Source: Roseibium alexandrii DFL-11
GTDB lineage: Bacteria > Pseudomonadota > Alphaproteobacteria > Rhizobiales > Stappiaceae
Assembly: GCF_000158095.2 (NCBI RefSeq)
Contig: NZ_CM011002.1
Coordinates: 4,811,703-4,875,702, forward strand
DNA: 64,000 nt
Reading direction: 5' to 3'
Made by a program: the position numbers and the translations under genes. Position 1 is the first letter of the stretch; the number at the start of each line of letters is the position of its first letter. Positions 17,266 to 25,935 of this stretch are shown piece by piece. Under the pieces are notes generated by a model. The model was not told the origin of the DNA and did not search any database. It saw nothing but the letters and a program-made list of their open reading frames with translations.

Positions 17266-18414
17266 ATGGGTGGTATCCTTGTCCTGAACTCCGGATCCTC
17301 GTCCATCAAGTTCGCTCTCTTCGATGAAAGCCTGGATGAAACACTGTCTGGAAGCGCCACTGAAATCGGTGGCGCTTCTGACCTTAAAATCTCATCCAAG
17401 GACTTGGTGACCAAGGAAGCTTCGGCCGACTTGCCGGACCACGCAGCCGCACTGCGTGCGATCCTGAACGCGGTCCAAACAGAGGGCGTCGACATCGCAA
17501 ACCTGGCCGGCGCCGGTCACCGTGTTGTCCATGGCGGTTCGGTGCTTCAGGCGGCGATCCGTGTAGATGGGCAAGTCATTGCTGAGATTGAACGTTGCAG
17601 TGATCTGGCCCCCTTACACAATCCGCACAATCTGGCTGCAATCATGGCCCTCAGGGATTTGGCTCCGGACCTGGTGCAAGTGGCCTGTTTCGACACGGCA
17701 TTCCATGCGTCGAACCCGGAGGTTGCCCGCCGCTATGCCTTGCCCGACTGGCCGGAGATGGAAACACTTCGGCGGTATGGATTTCATGGCATTTCGTATC
17801 AGGGGCTTATCAAGAAACTGGCTGACGTTTCCGAAACCGGTGTGCCGAATCGCCTTCTCGCCTTTCATCTTGGCAATGGTGCAAGCCTGTGTGCGATCAA
17901 GTCCGGACAATCCGTGGCAACGACAATGGGATATTCGCCTCTGGAAGGTCTCACCATGGGTACCCGGACCGGGAATATTGACGGCAATCTGGTCTTGCGG
18001 CTGGCCGAGGAAAACGGAATTGAAGACACCAAGGAGCTCTTGAACAAAAAGAGCGGTCTCTTGGGCCTCGGCGGTTTGTCCGACATGCGCACCCTGCATG
18101 CGGCAGAGACAGACGCATCTCGTTTTGCGGTCGAGCATTTCTGCTACTGGGCTGTTCGCCATGCCGGATCGATGATCGCGGCAATGGGCGGATTGGATGG
18201 AATTGCGTTCACCGGCGGCATTGGTGAAAACGATGCTGTTGTGCGCCAGAAGATCATTTCTGGATTGAGATTTCTTGGTGCGACCTGCGATCCGCAGTCC
18301 AATGACAGCAACAGGTCCCGCATTGATGTTTCTGGCTCAACCGTTCCGATCTGGATCGTAAAGGCCGAAGAAGAGAAAACGATCGCAGCCGAGACGCAAA
18401 AACTCATCGCATAG
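17266..18414 (+). CDS. ackA: Acetate kinase
   Basis: 382 residues from the ATG at 17266 with AAGGGAAG upstream; an overlapping TTG at 17263 is less likely. Family motifs are present in order: VLNSGSSSIKFALFD, GHRVVHGG, LHNPHNLAAI, FDTAFHAS, YGFHGISYQ, FHLGNGASLCA, GLTMGTRTGNIDG and FTGGIGEN. The nucleotide/phosphate loop is TRTGNIDG rather than the common TRSGDxDP, a small departure. Located 23 bp after xsc, it would turn the acetyl phosphate made by Xsc into acetate plus ATP. In many taurine clusters this position is held by phosphotransacetylase (pta), which is not seen in this window. Confidence 0.92.
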   Translation: MGGILVLNSGSSSIKFALFDESLDETLSGSATEIGGASDLKISSKDLVTKEASADLPDHAAALRAILNAVQTEGVDIANLAGAGHRVVHGGSVLQAAIRVDGQVIAEIERCSDLAPLHNPHNLAAIMALRDLAPDLVQVACFDTAFHASNPEVARRYALPDWPEMETLRRYGFHGISYQGLIKKLADVSETGVPNRLLAFHLGNGASLCAIKSGQSVATTMGYSPLEGLTMGTRTGNIDGNLVLRLAEENGIEDTKELLNKKSGLLGLGGLSDMRTLHAAETDASRFAVEHFCYWAVRHAGSMIAAMGGLDGIAFTGGIGENDAVVRQKIISGLRFLGATCDPQSNDSNRSRIDVSGSTVPIWIVKAEEEKTIAAETQKLIA

Positions 18415-18444
18415 TGGATATTTGTCCATTGAAACTCATTGGCA

Positions 18445-18459
18445 TGTCGCAATTCGACA
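18445..18459. promoter_or_regulatory. Inverted repeat TGTCG-N5-CGACA upstream of the XRE-cupin regulator
   Basis: TGTCGCAATTCGACA has perfect 5-bp arms and lies 82 bp before the regulator start, in the intergenic region after ackA. It is short, so only suggestive of a protein-binding site. Confidence 0.35.
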
Positions 18460-18500
18460 ACAAATGTCGTGAAAAAATCTTCCTTTTTTTCATTTTCTAT

Positions 18501-18525
18501 GTGAAATTTTCGAATATTATTTCAC
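18501..18525. promoter_or_regulatory. Inverted repeat GTGAAAT-N11-ATTTCAC, possible autoregulatory operator
   Basis: Perfect 7-bp arms 11 bp apart lie 15 bp before the ATG of the XRE-cupin regulator gene, in an AT-rich stretch that may contain its -10. Position and symmetry fit an operator for a dimeric helix-turn-helix protein that represses its own gene and perhaps the downstream flavoprotein genes. Confidence 0.5.
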
Positions 18526-18540
18526 GCTGATGAGGCGGCT

Positions 18541-19089
18541 ATGGCCAATTTGGGTGCGGATTTACGCGCACTTCGCAAGACAAAAGGGCTGACGTTAACA
18601 GAACTTGCCGAACGTCTTGGCAAGTCGGTCGGCTGGCTCAGTCAGATCGAGCGCGGTATCTCGAAACTGTCGAGCGAAGATATCGATCGCATGGCCGGTG
18701 TGTTTGACGTGCCGCCGTCGCTTTTGGGCTCAAGGCAGGGACCAAACCCCAAGGAAGACGGCAAAATCGTTCGCGCGTCCGATCGCCGGATGATAGGTGA
18801 GCGGGCTCCCGGACTTGTCGAGCAATTGCTTCCCCCGGATCTGACCGACAGTTTTGAGGTCATCCATTCCACGTTTCTTCCAGGTTCTGAACGCAACGAC
18901 GAAATCATGCGGCCAACTCAGGAACTCGCGTTTCTCGTGTCTGGCAAGCTGAAAATCTGGCTTGAGGGCGAGCCGTTTCTCATTCGAAAGGGCGATTCCT
19001 TCCGTATTCGCGGCGAGAAGTACTGCTGGGCAAATCCGTATTCTGAACCGGCAGTTGCCGTTTGGATCATTTCACCGCCCGTTTATTGA
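18541..19089 (+). CDS. XRE-family regulator with C-terminal cupin domain
   Basis: 182 residues. A helix-turn-helix at about 5-62 (LRALRKTKGLTLTELAERLGKSVGWLSQIERGISKLS) is followed by a cupin sensor barrel (about 105-180: TQELAFLVSGKLKIWLEGEPFLIRKGDSFRI...PYSEPAVAVWIISPP). This architecture (PuuR/SutR-like) often controls amine or amino-acid catabolism. It begins a block with the two downstream dimethylglycine-dehydrogenase-like genes (69 bp to the next start), so it is likely their regulator. The ligand cannot be read from sequence. Confidence 0.88.
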   Translation: MANLGADLRALRKTKGLTLTELAERLGKSVGWLSQIERGISKLSSEDIDRMAGVFDVPPSLLGSRQGPNPKEDGKIVRASDRRMIGERAPGLVEQLLPPDLTDSFEVIHSTFLPGSERNDEIMRPTQELAFLVSGKLKIWLEGEPFLIRKGDSFRIRGEKYCWANPYSEPAVAVWIISPPVY

Positions 19090-19158
19090 CCCTTGAACCT
19101 AACCCTATGAAGCCAGGCCCTAATCGAGCCTCTACCCCAAATCAAACCGGAGCCAGCC

Positions 19159-21606
19159 ATGTCGGACCTTCCCTCTACAGCTCGTGTCGTGATCATCGGT
19201 GGAGGTGCGGTCGGCGCCTCGGTTCTCTATCATCTCGGGTTAGCCGGTTGGACCGATTGTGTCCTTCTGGAGAAGAATGAGCTCACCGCTGGCAGCACAT
19301 GGCACGCTGCGGGGAACATCCCGACTTTTTCGTCCTCCTGGGCGGTCATGAACATGCAGCGCTATTCGACCGAGCTTTACCGGCGGCTGGGCGACGAGGT
19401 GGATTACCCGATCAATTACCATGTCACCGGATCTGTCCGGCTGGCGCATTCAAAAAACCGCATGATGGAGTTTGAACGGGCGAACTCTATGGCGCGCCGC
19501 CAAGGCATCGAAACTAACATGATGTCGGTTGCGGACCTTAAAGACGCCTATCCCTTTATGGAAACGCACGATCTTGAGGGTGGCTTCTGGGACCCGACAG
19601 ATGGCGACATGGATCCTGCACAGCTCACGCAGGCGTTTGCAAAGGGCGCGCGTGCAATGGGTCAGAAGGTGGTGCGTTTTACACCTGCGACCGGTGTCCG
19701 GCGTGAAAATGACGAGTGGATCGTCGAAACGGAAAAGGGTGAGATCAGCTGCGAATATGTTGTCAACGCAGCGGGGTACTATGCCCAGCGTGTTGGCGAG
19801 TGGTTCAAGCCCTATGGCGGGCGCACCGTGCCGATGATGGTGATGAGCCACCAGTATCTTTTGACCGAACAAATGGACGAGCTTGCAACATGGACCAAGG
19901 AGCATGGCCGGAAACTGCCGCTGCTCCGGGATGTGGATTCGTCCTATTACCTTCGGCAGGAAAACACCGGACTGAACCTTGGACCCTATGAACGGAACTG
20001 CAAGGCACACTGGATCACGCCGGATGACCCGATGCCGGACGATTTCAGCTTCCAGCTTTATCCCGACGATCTTGACCGGCTGGAATGGTATATTGAAGAC
20101 GCCATGGCCCGTGTGCCGCTGCTTGGCATATCGGGAATCTCAAAGGTCATCAACGGCCCGATCCCTTATGCACCTGATGGCATCCCGCTGATTGGCCCGA
20201 TGCCGGGTGTGAAAAATGCCTTTGAAGCCTGTGTCTTCACGTTCGGAATCGCTCAGGCCGGTGGCGCTGGCAAGATCCTGACCGAGTGGATCACCAAAGG
20301 CGAAACCGAATGGGATTGCTGGGGCCTCGATCCACGCCGTTTCACGGACTATACCGACCACGATTATTGCGTTGCCAAGGGTATGGAAGTCTACGGCCAT
20401 GAATACGCAATGCATTACCCTCATTATGAGTGGCCGGAAGGGCGGGACAAGAAGCTGTCGTCCGTGCATGAAACGTTGAAAGCCTCCGGTGCCCAGTTTG
20501 GTGTTTACAACGGTTGGGAACGTGCCAACTGGTTTGCAAAAGACGGCGACGACACATCGATTGAAGCGACCGAAAGCTGGATGCGCAAAGGCCCTTGGTT
20601 CGAGCGTGTTCGCGAAGAAGCCTTGGCCGTTCGGGATGGTGTTGGCGTTTTGGATCTTCCGGGATTTTCGAGGTTCAAACTGTCAGGTGTGGGTGCTGCC
20701 GATTGGTTGCGGGGCCGTATCTCTGGCGGCCTGCCGAAGGTTGGGCGGATGACGCTCGCCTATTTTCCGACCTCCAAGGGCCGTGTACACACGGAGATGT
20801 CGATCATCCGGAAGGGCGACGACGATTTTGTTCTGATTACCGCAGCTTCCGCACAGTGGCACGATTTTGAAATTCTGGCTGCCCACTTGCCAGATAGTCT
20901 TGAGCTGTCCGACATCACCTCGGAGCTTTCGACGCTGATCGTAACCGGGCCGAAATCCCGGGACCTGTTCGAGAAAGTCGGAACAACAGCCGATTTAGAC
21001 TTGCCATGGCTCAGCATTCAAACGGCTGAGGTGGCAGGGACCCGCTGCGAGCTTTACCGGGTGAGTTTTGCCGGGGAGCTGGGCTGGGAAATTCACGCGC
21101 CGATGGCTGATATTCTGGCGCTGTACAATGCCGTCGTGAGCGCAGGCGCGACCCCCTTCGGCATGTACGCTCTCAACAGCTTGCGCATCGAAAAAGGTTA
21201 TCGTGCGTGGAAAGGGGATCTGAGCACGGATTATACCTTGCTGGAATCCGGCCTTGATCGGTTCGTGAAGCTGGATAAGGCGGAAGACTTTCCGGGCAAA
21301 GTTGCGCTCTTGAATGAAAAGCAGCAGGGTCCTAGGCAGAGTTTCGTTACTTTCCTTGTCGATAGCGAGGAAATCGACCCGCCCTACATGTCGAACATCT
21401 GGATGAACGATAGCATCGTCGGCGAAACCACGTCTTCGGCTTTCGGGTTCCGCGTAGATGCCTGCGTGGCGTTGGGCATGGTCCGGGCGGATCTGGCCCA
21501 AGCGGGCACGGATCTTGAAGTCGAAGTCTACGGACAAAGATTTCCCGTCACGGTGCAGCCGGATGGACCACTCTGGGATCCGCAGAATCTTAGGCTAAAA
21601 GCGTGA
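19159..21606 (+). CDS. FAD-dependent oxidoreductase / aminomethyltransferase fusion (dimethylglycine dehydrogenase family), copy 1
   Basis: 815 residues. An N-terminal DAO-type flavin domain (VVIIGGGAVGASVLYHLGLAG; GSTWHAAGN with the histidine at 49 that in this family bears covalent FAD) spans about 1-380. The FAO_M linker follows, then a GcvT-like tetrahydrofolate domain (about 430-810, with FAGELGWEIHAPM and SLRIEKGYRAWKGDLSTDYTLLESG). Such enzymes N-demethylate secondary or tertiary amines (dimethylglycine, sarcosine and relatives) and pass the C1 unit to THF. It is one of two tandem non-identical copies between two taurine gene blocks, so N-methylated taurine is a candidate substrate (hypothesis). 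Confidence 0.88.
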   Translation: MSDLPSTARVVIIGGGAVGASVLYHLGLAGWTDCVLLEKNELTAGSTWHAAGNIPTFSSSWAVMNMQRYSTELYRRLGDEVDYPINYHVTGSVRLAHSKNRMMEFERANSMARRQGIETNMMSVADLKDAYPFMETHDLEGGFWDPTDGDMDPAQLTQAFAKGARAMGQKVVRFTPATGVRRENDEWIVETEKGEISCEYVVNAAGYYAQRVGEWFKPYGGRTVPMMVMSHQYLLTEQMDELATWTKEHGRKLPLLRDVDSSYYLRQENTGLNLGPYERNCKAHWITPDDPMPDDFSFQLYPDDLDRLEWYIEDAMARVPLLGISGISKVINGPIPYAPDGIPLIGPMPGVKNAFEACVFTFGIAQAGGAGKILTEWITKGETEWDCWGLDPRRFTDYTDHDYCVAKGMEVYGHEYAMHYPHYEWPEGRDKKLSSVHETLKASGAQFGVYNGWERANWFAKDGDDTSIEATESWMRKGPWFERVREEALAVRDGVGVLDLPGFSRFKLSGVGAADWLRGRISGGLPKVGRMTLAYFPTSKGRVHTEMSIIRKGDDDFVLITAASAQWHDFEILAAHLPDSLELSDITSELSTLIVTGPKSRDLFEKVGTTADLDLPWLSIQTAEVAGTRCELYRVSFAGELGWEIHAPMADILALYNAVVSAGATPFGMYALNSLRIEKGYRAWKGDLSTDYTLLESGLDRFVKLDKAEDFPGKVALLNEKQQGPRQSFVTFLVDSEEIDPPYMSNIWMNDSIVGETTSSAFGFRVDACVALGMVRADLAQAGTDLEVEVYGQRFPVTVQPDGPLWDPQNLRLKA

Positions 21607-21659
21607 TTTTCACTCTTTCAAAGCGTCAGTTTTTTCAATCCAGATTTGGACGATAAGTC

Positions 21660-24101
21660 ATGGCCATTCCTTCAAAAGCCCGCGTTGTCATTATTGGTGG
21701 CGGGGTCATCGGGTGTTCAGTTGCCTACCACCTGGCCAAGCAAGGCTGGAGCGATATCCTGCTTCTGGAACGCAAGCAGCTCACCAGCGGTACGACCTGG
21801 CATGCTGCCGGCCTGATTGCGCAGCTTCGGGCAACCCAGAACATGACCCGTCTCGCCAAATACAGCCAGGAGCTCTACGGCTCTTTGGAAGACGAAACGG
21901 GTTTGTCGACCGGCTTTAAAAGATGCGGCTCGATTACCATGGCGCTGACCGCAGAACGCCGGGAGGAAATTCTGCGTCAAGCCTCCATGGCACGGGCGTT
22001 CGGGGTAGAGGTTGAAGAGATTTCACTGGGCGAAGTCCAGAAGCGCTATCCGCACGTCAACACAAGTGGTGCGACCGCAGCTGTTTACCTGCCGCTCGAT
22101 GGTCAGGGCGACCCGGCAAACATCGCACTGGCTCTGGCAAAGGGCGCACGTCAAAAAGGCGCAAGGATCCTGGAGCGGGTCAAAGTGACCGGGATAGAGG
22201 TCAAAGACAGGAGAGCCACCGGTGTCAGTTGGGAGCAAGACGGTGAAACCGGATTTGTCGAAGCCGAGATGGTGGTCAATTGCGGCGGCATGTGGGGGCA
22301 TGAGGTTGGCCGGATGGCAGGGGTCAACGTTCCGCTGCATGCTTGTGAGCACTTTTACATCGTGACCGAGCAGATCGACGGCCTGGGGCAACTGCCGGTC
22401 CTGCGTGTCCCGGACGAGTGTGCCTACTACAAGGAAGACGCCGGCAAGATGCTGCTTGGCGCATTTGAGCCAAATGCCAAGCCCTGGGGAATGACCGGCA
22501 TTCCCGACCAGTTCGAGTTCGACCAGCTGCCGGAAGACTTTGATCATTTCGAACCGATCCTGGCAGCTGCGGTCGAACGCATGCCGATGCTGGCCGAGGC
22601 GGGGATCCATACCTTCTTCAATGGACCTGAGAGTTTTACGCCGGACGATGCCTACCATCTGGGTCTTGCCCCGGAACTGGAGAATTTCTGGGTCGCGGCA
22701 GGCTTTAATTCCATCGGGATCCAGTCCGCAGGTGGCGCTGGTATGGCGTTGGCCGCCTGGATGGAAAGCGGCGAGAAACCATTTGATCTCGGGGATGTCG
22801 ATATCTCCCGGATGCAACCGTTTCAGGGCAACAAGACCTATCTGTTTGAACGGTCGAAGGAAACGCTCGGGCTGTTGTACGCCGATCATTTCCCTTACCG
22901 GCAAAAGGCGACTGCACGGGGAATCCGGCGCACGCCGCTCCATGGGCATCTGTTGGAGCAAGGTGCGGTTATGGGCGAACTGGCCGGATGGGAGCGGGCG
23001 AATTGGTTCGCAGATCCAGGACAGGATCGCGCCTATCAGTATTCCTGGAAACGCCAGAACTGGTTTGAGAACAGCGCCCGCGAACACATGGCGATCCGGG
23101 AAAGCGCCGGACTATATGACATGAGTTCCTTCGGAAAGATCCGCGTTGAAGGGCCGGATGCCGAACGTTTCCTCAACCATGTTTGCGGTGCCGATATGAG
23201 TGTGCCGACAGGCCGGATCGTGTACACGCAGATGCTCAATGAGGCCGGCGGTATCGAGGCCGATGTAACAGTCACGCGGTTGAGCGAAACCGCTTACCTG
23301 ATGGTTACTCCGGCTGCCACCCGACTGGCGGACCAGACGTGGCTGCGGCGTCATATGGGTGATCACCAGGTGGTGCTAACCGATGTGACATCCGGGGAAG
23401 CGGTTTTGGCTTTGATGGGACCGAGGTCAAGGGAGCTGCTTGGCCGGATCTCTCCAAACGACTTCACCAATGAAACCAACCCATTCGGGACAGCCCAAGA
23501 CATTGAAATCGGCATGGCACTCGCCCGCGCCCACCGGGTGAGCTATGTGGGCGAACTTGGTTGGGAGATCTATGTGCCAACCGAGTTTGCTGCGCATGTC
23601 TTCGAAACACTTAGGGAGGCCGGCCGGGATGAGGGGCTGAAACTGTGCGGCCTTCACGCGATGGACAGCTGCCGTATGGAGAAGGCCTTCCGGCACTTTG
23701 GCCATGACATCACCTGCGAAGACCACGTCATCGATGCCGGTCTCGGCTTTGCTGCCAAAACCTCCAAGCCTGGTTTCATTGGCCGGGACGCCGTTTTAGA
23801 GCGCAAGGAAACTGGTCCTAAAAGCCGATTGGTACAGTTCCAGCTACAGGATCCGGAGCCGATGCTCTACCACGCCGAACCGATCCTTCGTGAGGGCGAG
23901 GTCTGCGGGTACCTGTCATCCGGTGCCTATGGACACGCACTCGGCGCCGCGATTGGTCTTGGTTACGTGCCATGTGATGGGGAAAGCGCTGCTAATGTTC
24001 TAGGCTCGGCCTATGAAATCGAGATTGCGGGCACTCGCGTGCCAGCAACCGCGAGCCTCAAGCCGCTCTATGATCCGACCAGCAGCCGTATGAAAGTCTG
24101 A
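21660..24101 (+). CDS. FAD-dependent oxidoreductase / aminomethyltransferase fusion (dimethylglycine dehydrogenase family), copy 2
   Basis: 813 residues, with the same domain order as its upstream neighbour but clearly diverged. The flavin domain has VVIIGGGVIGCSVAYHLAKQGW and GTTWHAAGL (His48, expected covalent FAD site). FAO_M-like and GcvT-like parts follow, with YVGELGWEIYVPTEFA, GLHAMDSCRMEKAFRHFGHDI and DAGLGFAAKTSKPGFIGRDA. The C-terminal half is closer to classic dimethylglycine dehydrogenase/sarcosine dehydrogenase than copy 1. Two paralogues in tandem could remove successive methyl groups from one substrate. The gene is followed by a strong bidirectional terminator at 24125-24153. 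Confidence 0.88.
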   Translation: MAIPSKARVVIIGGGVIGCSVAYHLAKQGWSDILLLERKQLTSGTTWHAAGLIAQLRATQNMTRLAKYSQELYGSLEDETGLSTGFKRCGSITMALTAERREEILRQASMARAFGVEVEEISLGEVQKRYPHVNTSGATAAVYLPLDGQGDPANIALALAKGARQKGARILERVKVTGIEVKDRRATGVSWEQDGETGFVEAEMVVNCGGMWGHEVGRMAGVNVPLHACEHFYIVTEQIDGLGQLPVLRVPDECAYYKEDAGKMLLGAFEPNAKPWGMTGIPDQFEFDQLPEDFDHFEPILAAAVERMPMLAEAGIHTFFNGPESFTPDDAYHLGLAPELENFWVAAGFNSIGIQSAGGAGMALAAWMESGEKPFDLGDVDISRMQPFQGNKTYLFERSKETLGLLYADHFPYRQKATARGIRRTPLHGHLLEQGAVMGELAGWERANWFADPGQDRAYQYSWKRQNWFENSAREHMAIRESAGLYDMSSFGKIRVEGPDAERFLNHVCGADMSVPTGRIVYTQMLNEAGGIEADVTVTRLSETAYLMVTPAATRLADQTWLRRHMGDHQVVLTDVTSGEAVLALMGPRSRELLGRISPNDFTNETNPFGTAQDIEIGMALARAHRVSYVGELGWEIYVPTEFAAHVFETLREAGRDEGLKLCGLHAMDSCRMEKAFRHFGHDITCEDHVIDAGLGFAAKTSKPGFIGRDAVLERKETGPKSRLVQFQLQDPEPMLYHAEPILREGEVCGYLSSGAYGHALGAAIGLGYVPCDGESAANVLGSAYEIEIAGTRVPATASLKPLYDPTSSRMKV

Positions 24102-24124
24102 ACAGAAAAAAACAGTCACTCACG

Positions 24125-24153
24125 AAAAACCCCGGTCTGCAGCCGGGGTTTTT
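24125..24153. terminator. Bidirectional Rho-independent terminator between the flavoprotein gene and tpa
   Basis: AAAAACCCCGG and CCGGGGTTTTT form a perfect 11-bp inverted repeat with a 7-nt loop. Both strands read GC stem then U-run, so it can end the plus-strand flavoprotein operon and the minus-strand tpa transcript. Confidence 0.9.
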
Positions 24154-24202
24154 GCTCTTTTCCAAGAAGGATATCCGCGTGCTACTGACCGGATTCCGAT
24201 CC

Positions 24203-25585
24203 TCAACTGAACACCGCAGTAAGTGCCTCATCAATCGAGCTGGTGAGGCGGTCGATGTCATCGGCAGTCGCGATTAATGCCGGTGCGAGACACAAGGTGT
24301 TGTTGAAGCCAGGAAGCGCCCGATTGGTCATGCCGATGATAACGCCCTGGGCCATACAATGCCCTGCGACCGCCTGAACCTTGGCTTCATTGGCCGGTTC
24401 CTTGGTCACACGATCGGACACAAGTTCGACGCCTGCAAACAGACCTCGGCCACGCACGTCGCCAACTACGGCGTGTTTCTCCTTAAGGCCTTCCAGGTTT
24501 TCCATCAGGCGGGCGCCCATCGACAGCGTGTTTTCCAGCAGGCCTTCGTCTTCGATGATGCGCATGTTTTCAAGCGCTGCGGCAGGACCTGCAGCACAGC
24601 CAGCGTAAGTGGAAATGTCCCGGAAATAACTCAATGGATCACCGGACGCATCCTTGAACAAGTCAAAGACTTCTTCGGTGGTCACGGTGCAGGAGATTGC
24701 GGCATATCCGGAGGCCACACCCTTTGCCATTGTTACGAAGTCCGGTTTGATGCCGAATTGCTGATATCCGAACCAGGTTCCAAGGCGTCCGACGCCGCAG
24801 ACGACTTCATCGAGGTGGATCAAGATCTGGTGGCGTTTGCAGATCTCCTGGACACGCTCCCAATAGCCCTCCGGCGGCACAATGACACCGCCGCCCGCTG
24901 TCATGGTTTCAAGGCAGATCGCGCCGATCGTATCCGGTCCTTCACGGAGGATGACTTCTTCGATGGCGTCAGCTGCGCGCTCCCCATAGGCTTCAGCGCT
25001 GTCATATTGATTGCGGTATTCCAGGCAGTGTGGAACTGCAACAAATCCAGGCGTGAACGGACCGTAGTGGGCCGAACGCTCGCCCTGACCACCGGCGGAC
25101 AGAGCCGTAATTGTGGTGCCGTGGTAGTCGCGGTCACGGTAGAGTATTTTGGATTTTTTGCCGCCATGGTGCCGCTGGGAAATCTGGCGGACCATCTTGA
25201 AGACTTTCTCGTTCGCCTCCGAGCCCGAGTTTGAATAAAACACCCGGCTCATGCCCGGCATCTTGGAGATTAGCCGTTCAGCAAAAAGGGCCCCTGGAAC
25301 AGATCCAAGCGTATTTGCGAAGAAGTTCATCTTCACCAGCTGATCGCGGACGGCCTGGGCAATCGTCTCCCGGCCGTAACCAACGTTAACGGTCCAGACA
25401 CCGCCGGAGACCCCGTCTAGGTGCTCTTTGCCAGCGGCATCCCAAACTCGCAGTCCCTTGCCTTCAACGATGATGCGCGGGTCTACGGTCTCGAACGTCT
25501 TGTGCTGAATGAGATGATGCCAAACGTGCGCCTTGTCGGCGGCAATGACGTCGGAATTGTCGTTTTTTGCAAGAACAGCATCCAT
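24203..25585 (-). CDS. tpa: Taurine--pyruvate aminotransferase
   Basis: 460 residues from the ATG at 25585 (MDAVLAKNDNSDVIAADKAHVWHHLIQHKTFE), with CTGGGGATG upstream; the frame is open to 25690 but that part is not family-like. It is a class-III PLP aminotransferase: YSNSGSEANEKVFK, YHGTT, the Asp motif HLDEVVCGVGRLGTW and PLP-Lys in TMAKGVASGYA. The N-terminal WHHLIQHK, NDNS and YRDRDYHGTT stretches match Tpa, which moves the amino group of taurine to pyruvate, giving sulfoacetaldehyde (the Xsc substrate) and alanine. It is divergent from tauABC. Confidence 0.93.
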   Translation of the reverse strand: MDAVLAKNDNSDVIAADKAHVWHHLIQHKTFETVDPRIIVEGKGLRVWDAAGKEHLDGVSGGVWTVNVGYGRETIAQAVRDQLVKMNFFANTLGSVPGALFAERLISKMPGMSRVFYSNSGSEANEKVFKMVRQISQRHHGGKKSKILYRDRDYHGTTITALSAGGQGERSAHYGPFTPGFVAVPHCLEYRNQYDSAEAYGERAADAIEEVILREGPDTIGAICLETMTAGGGVIVPPEGYWERVQEICKRHQILIHLDEVVCGVGRLGTWFGYQQFGIKPDFVTMAKGVASGYAAISCTVTTEEVFDLFKDASGDPLSYFRDISTYAGCAAGPAAALENMRIIEDEGLLENTLSMGARLMENLEGLKEKHAVVGDVRGRGLFAGVELVSDRVTKEPANEAKVQAVAGHCMAQGVIIGMTNRALPGFNNTLCLAPALIATADDIDRLTSSIDEALTAVFS

Positions 25586-25935
25586 GGCCACATCCCCAGA
25601 GTTGATTGGAAAACCTGCCGGTATCCGGCTGAAAACGTGCGCTTGTGGTTTGCCGCCGAAACAGGGAGGGCAACCCATCGCAATGCACAATCATGCGCCA
25701 CTGTGCACAGCCACCAATCACGCAATAGGGCCAGTGAATTGCCAGGTATAGGTCCAGACGGATTCCCTCGCTTGTCAGCTGAAATCGCAGCTCATACGCT
25801 TTTTCCGGAAACAAAGGGCAGCGACAGAACTGCCTGAAACCCAGTGGAATGAGACGGTCACCAAATGCCAGCGCGCTTGTGAGCAATATCTGTCGTTAGC
25901 GCTTGGCAGACCCACAAACATAACGGAGTGGAACC
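25586..25935. promoter_or_regulatory. 350-bp divergent control region between tpa and tauA
   Basis: The only gene-free stretch above 300 bp in the window. I see no small coding frame with a ribosome site. It must hold both promoters, and it contains the paired TauR-like repeats at 25725-25757, about 140-170 bp from tpa and 180-210 bp from tauA. Nothing else stood out. Confidence 0.6.
25725..25757 (-). promoter_or_regulatory. Probable TauR operator between tpa and tauA (two direct repeats, 23-bp period)
   Basis: On the minus strand, CTGGACCTAT (25748-25757) and CTGGCCCTAT (25725-25734) are direct repeats whose starts are 23 bp apart. The first matches 9 of 10 positions of CTGGACYTAA, the TauR repeat I recall from Rhodobacter capsulatus. 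The site before xsc has the same period and a nearly identical second repeat (CTGGCCCTA). The orientation points toward tpa. Confidence 0.7.

Noticed and set aside
22023..23087. Minus-strand open frame of 354 codons inside the second flavoprotein gene
   Set aside because: No domain, no ribosome site, and the plus-strand reading is a full family protein.
19159..24101. Tandem flavoprotein genes as a recent duplication or recombination repeat
   Set aside because: The two proteins share domain order but are clearly diverged in sequence, including around the FAD and folate regions, so this is an old paralogous pair and not a DNA repeat.
25586..25690. N-terminal extension of taurine-pyruvate aminotransferase
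   Set aside because: The extension (MCIAMGCPPCFGG...) is not seen in Tpa proteins and lies in the divergent control region; ATG 25585 has its own ribosome site.
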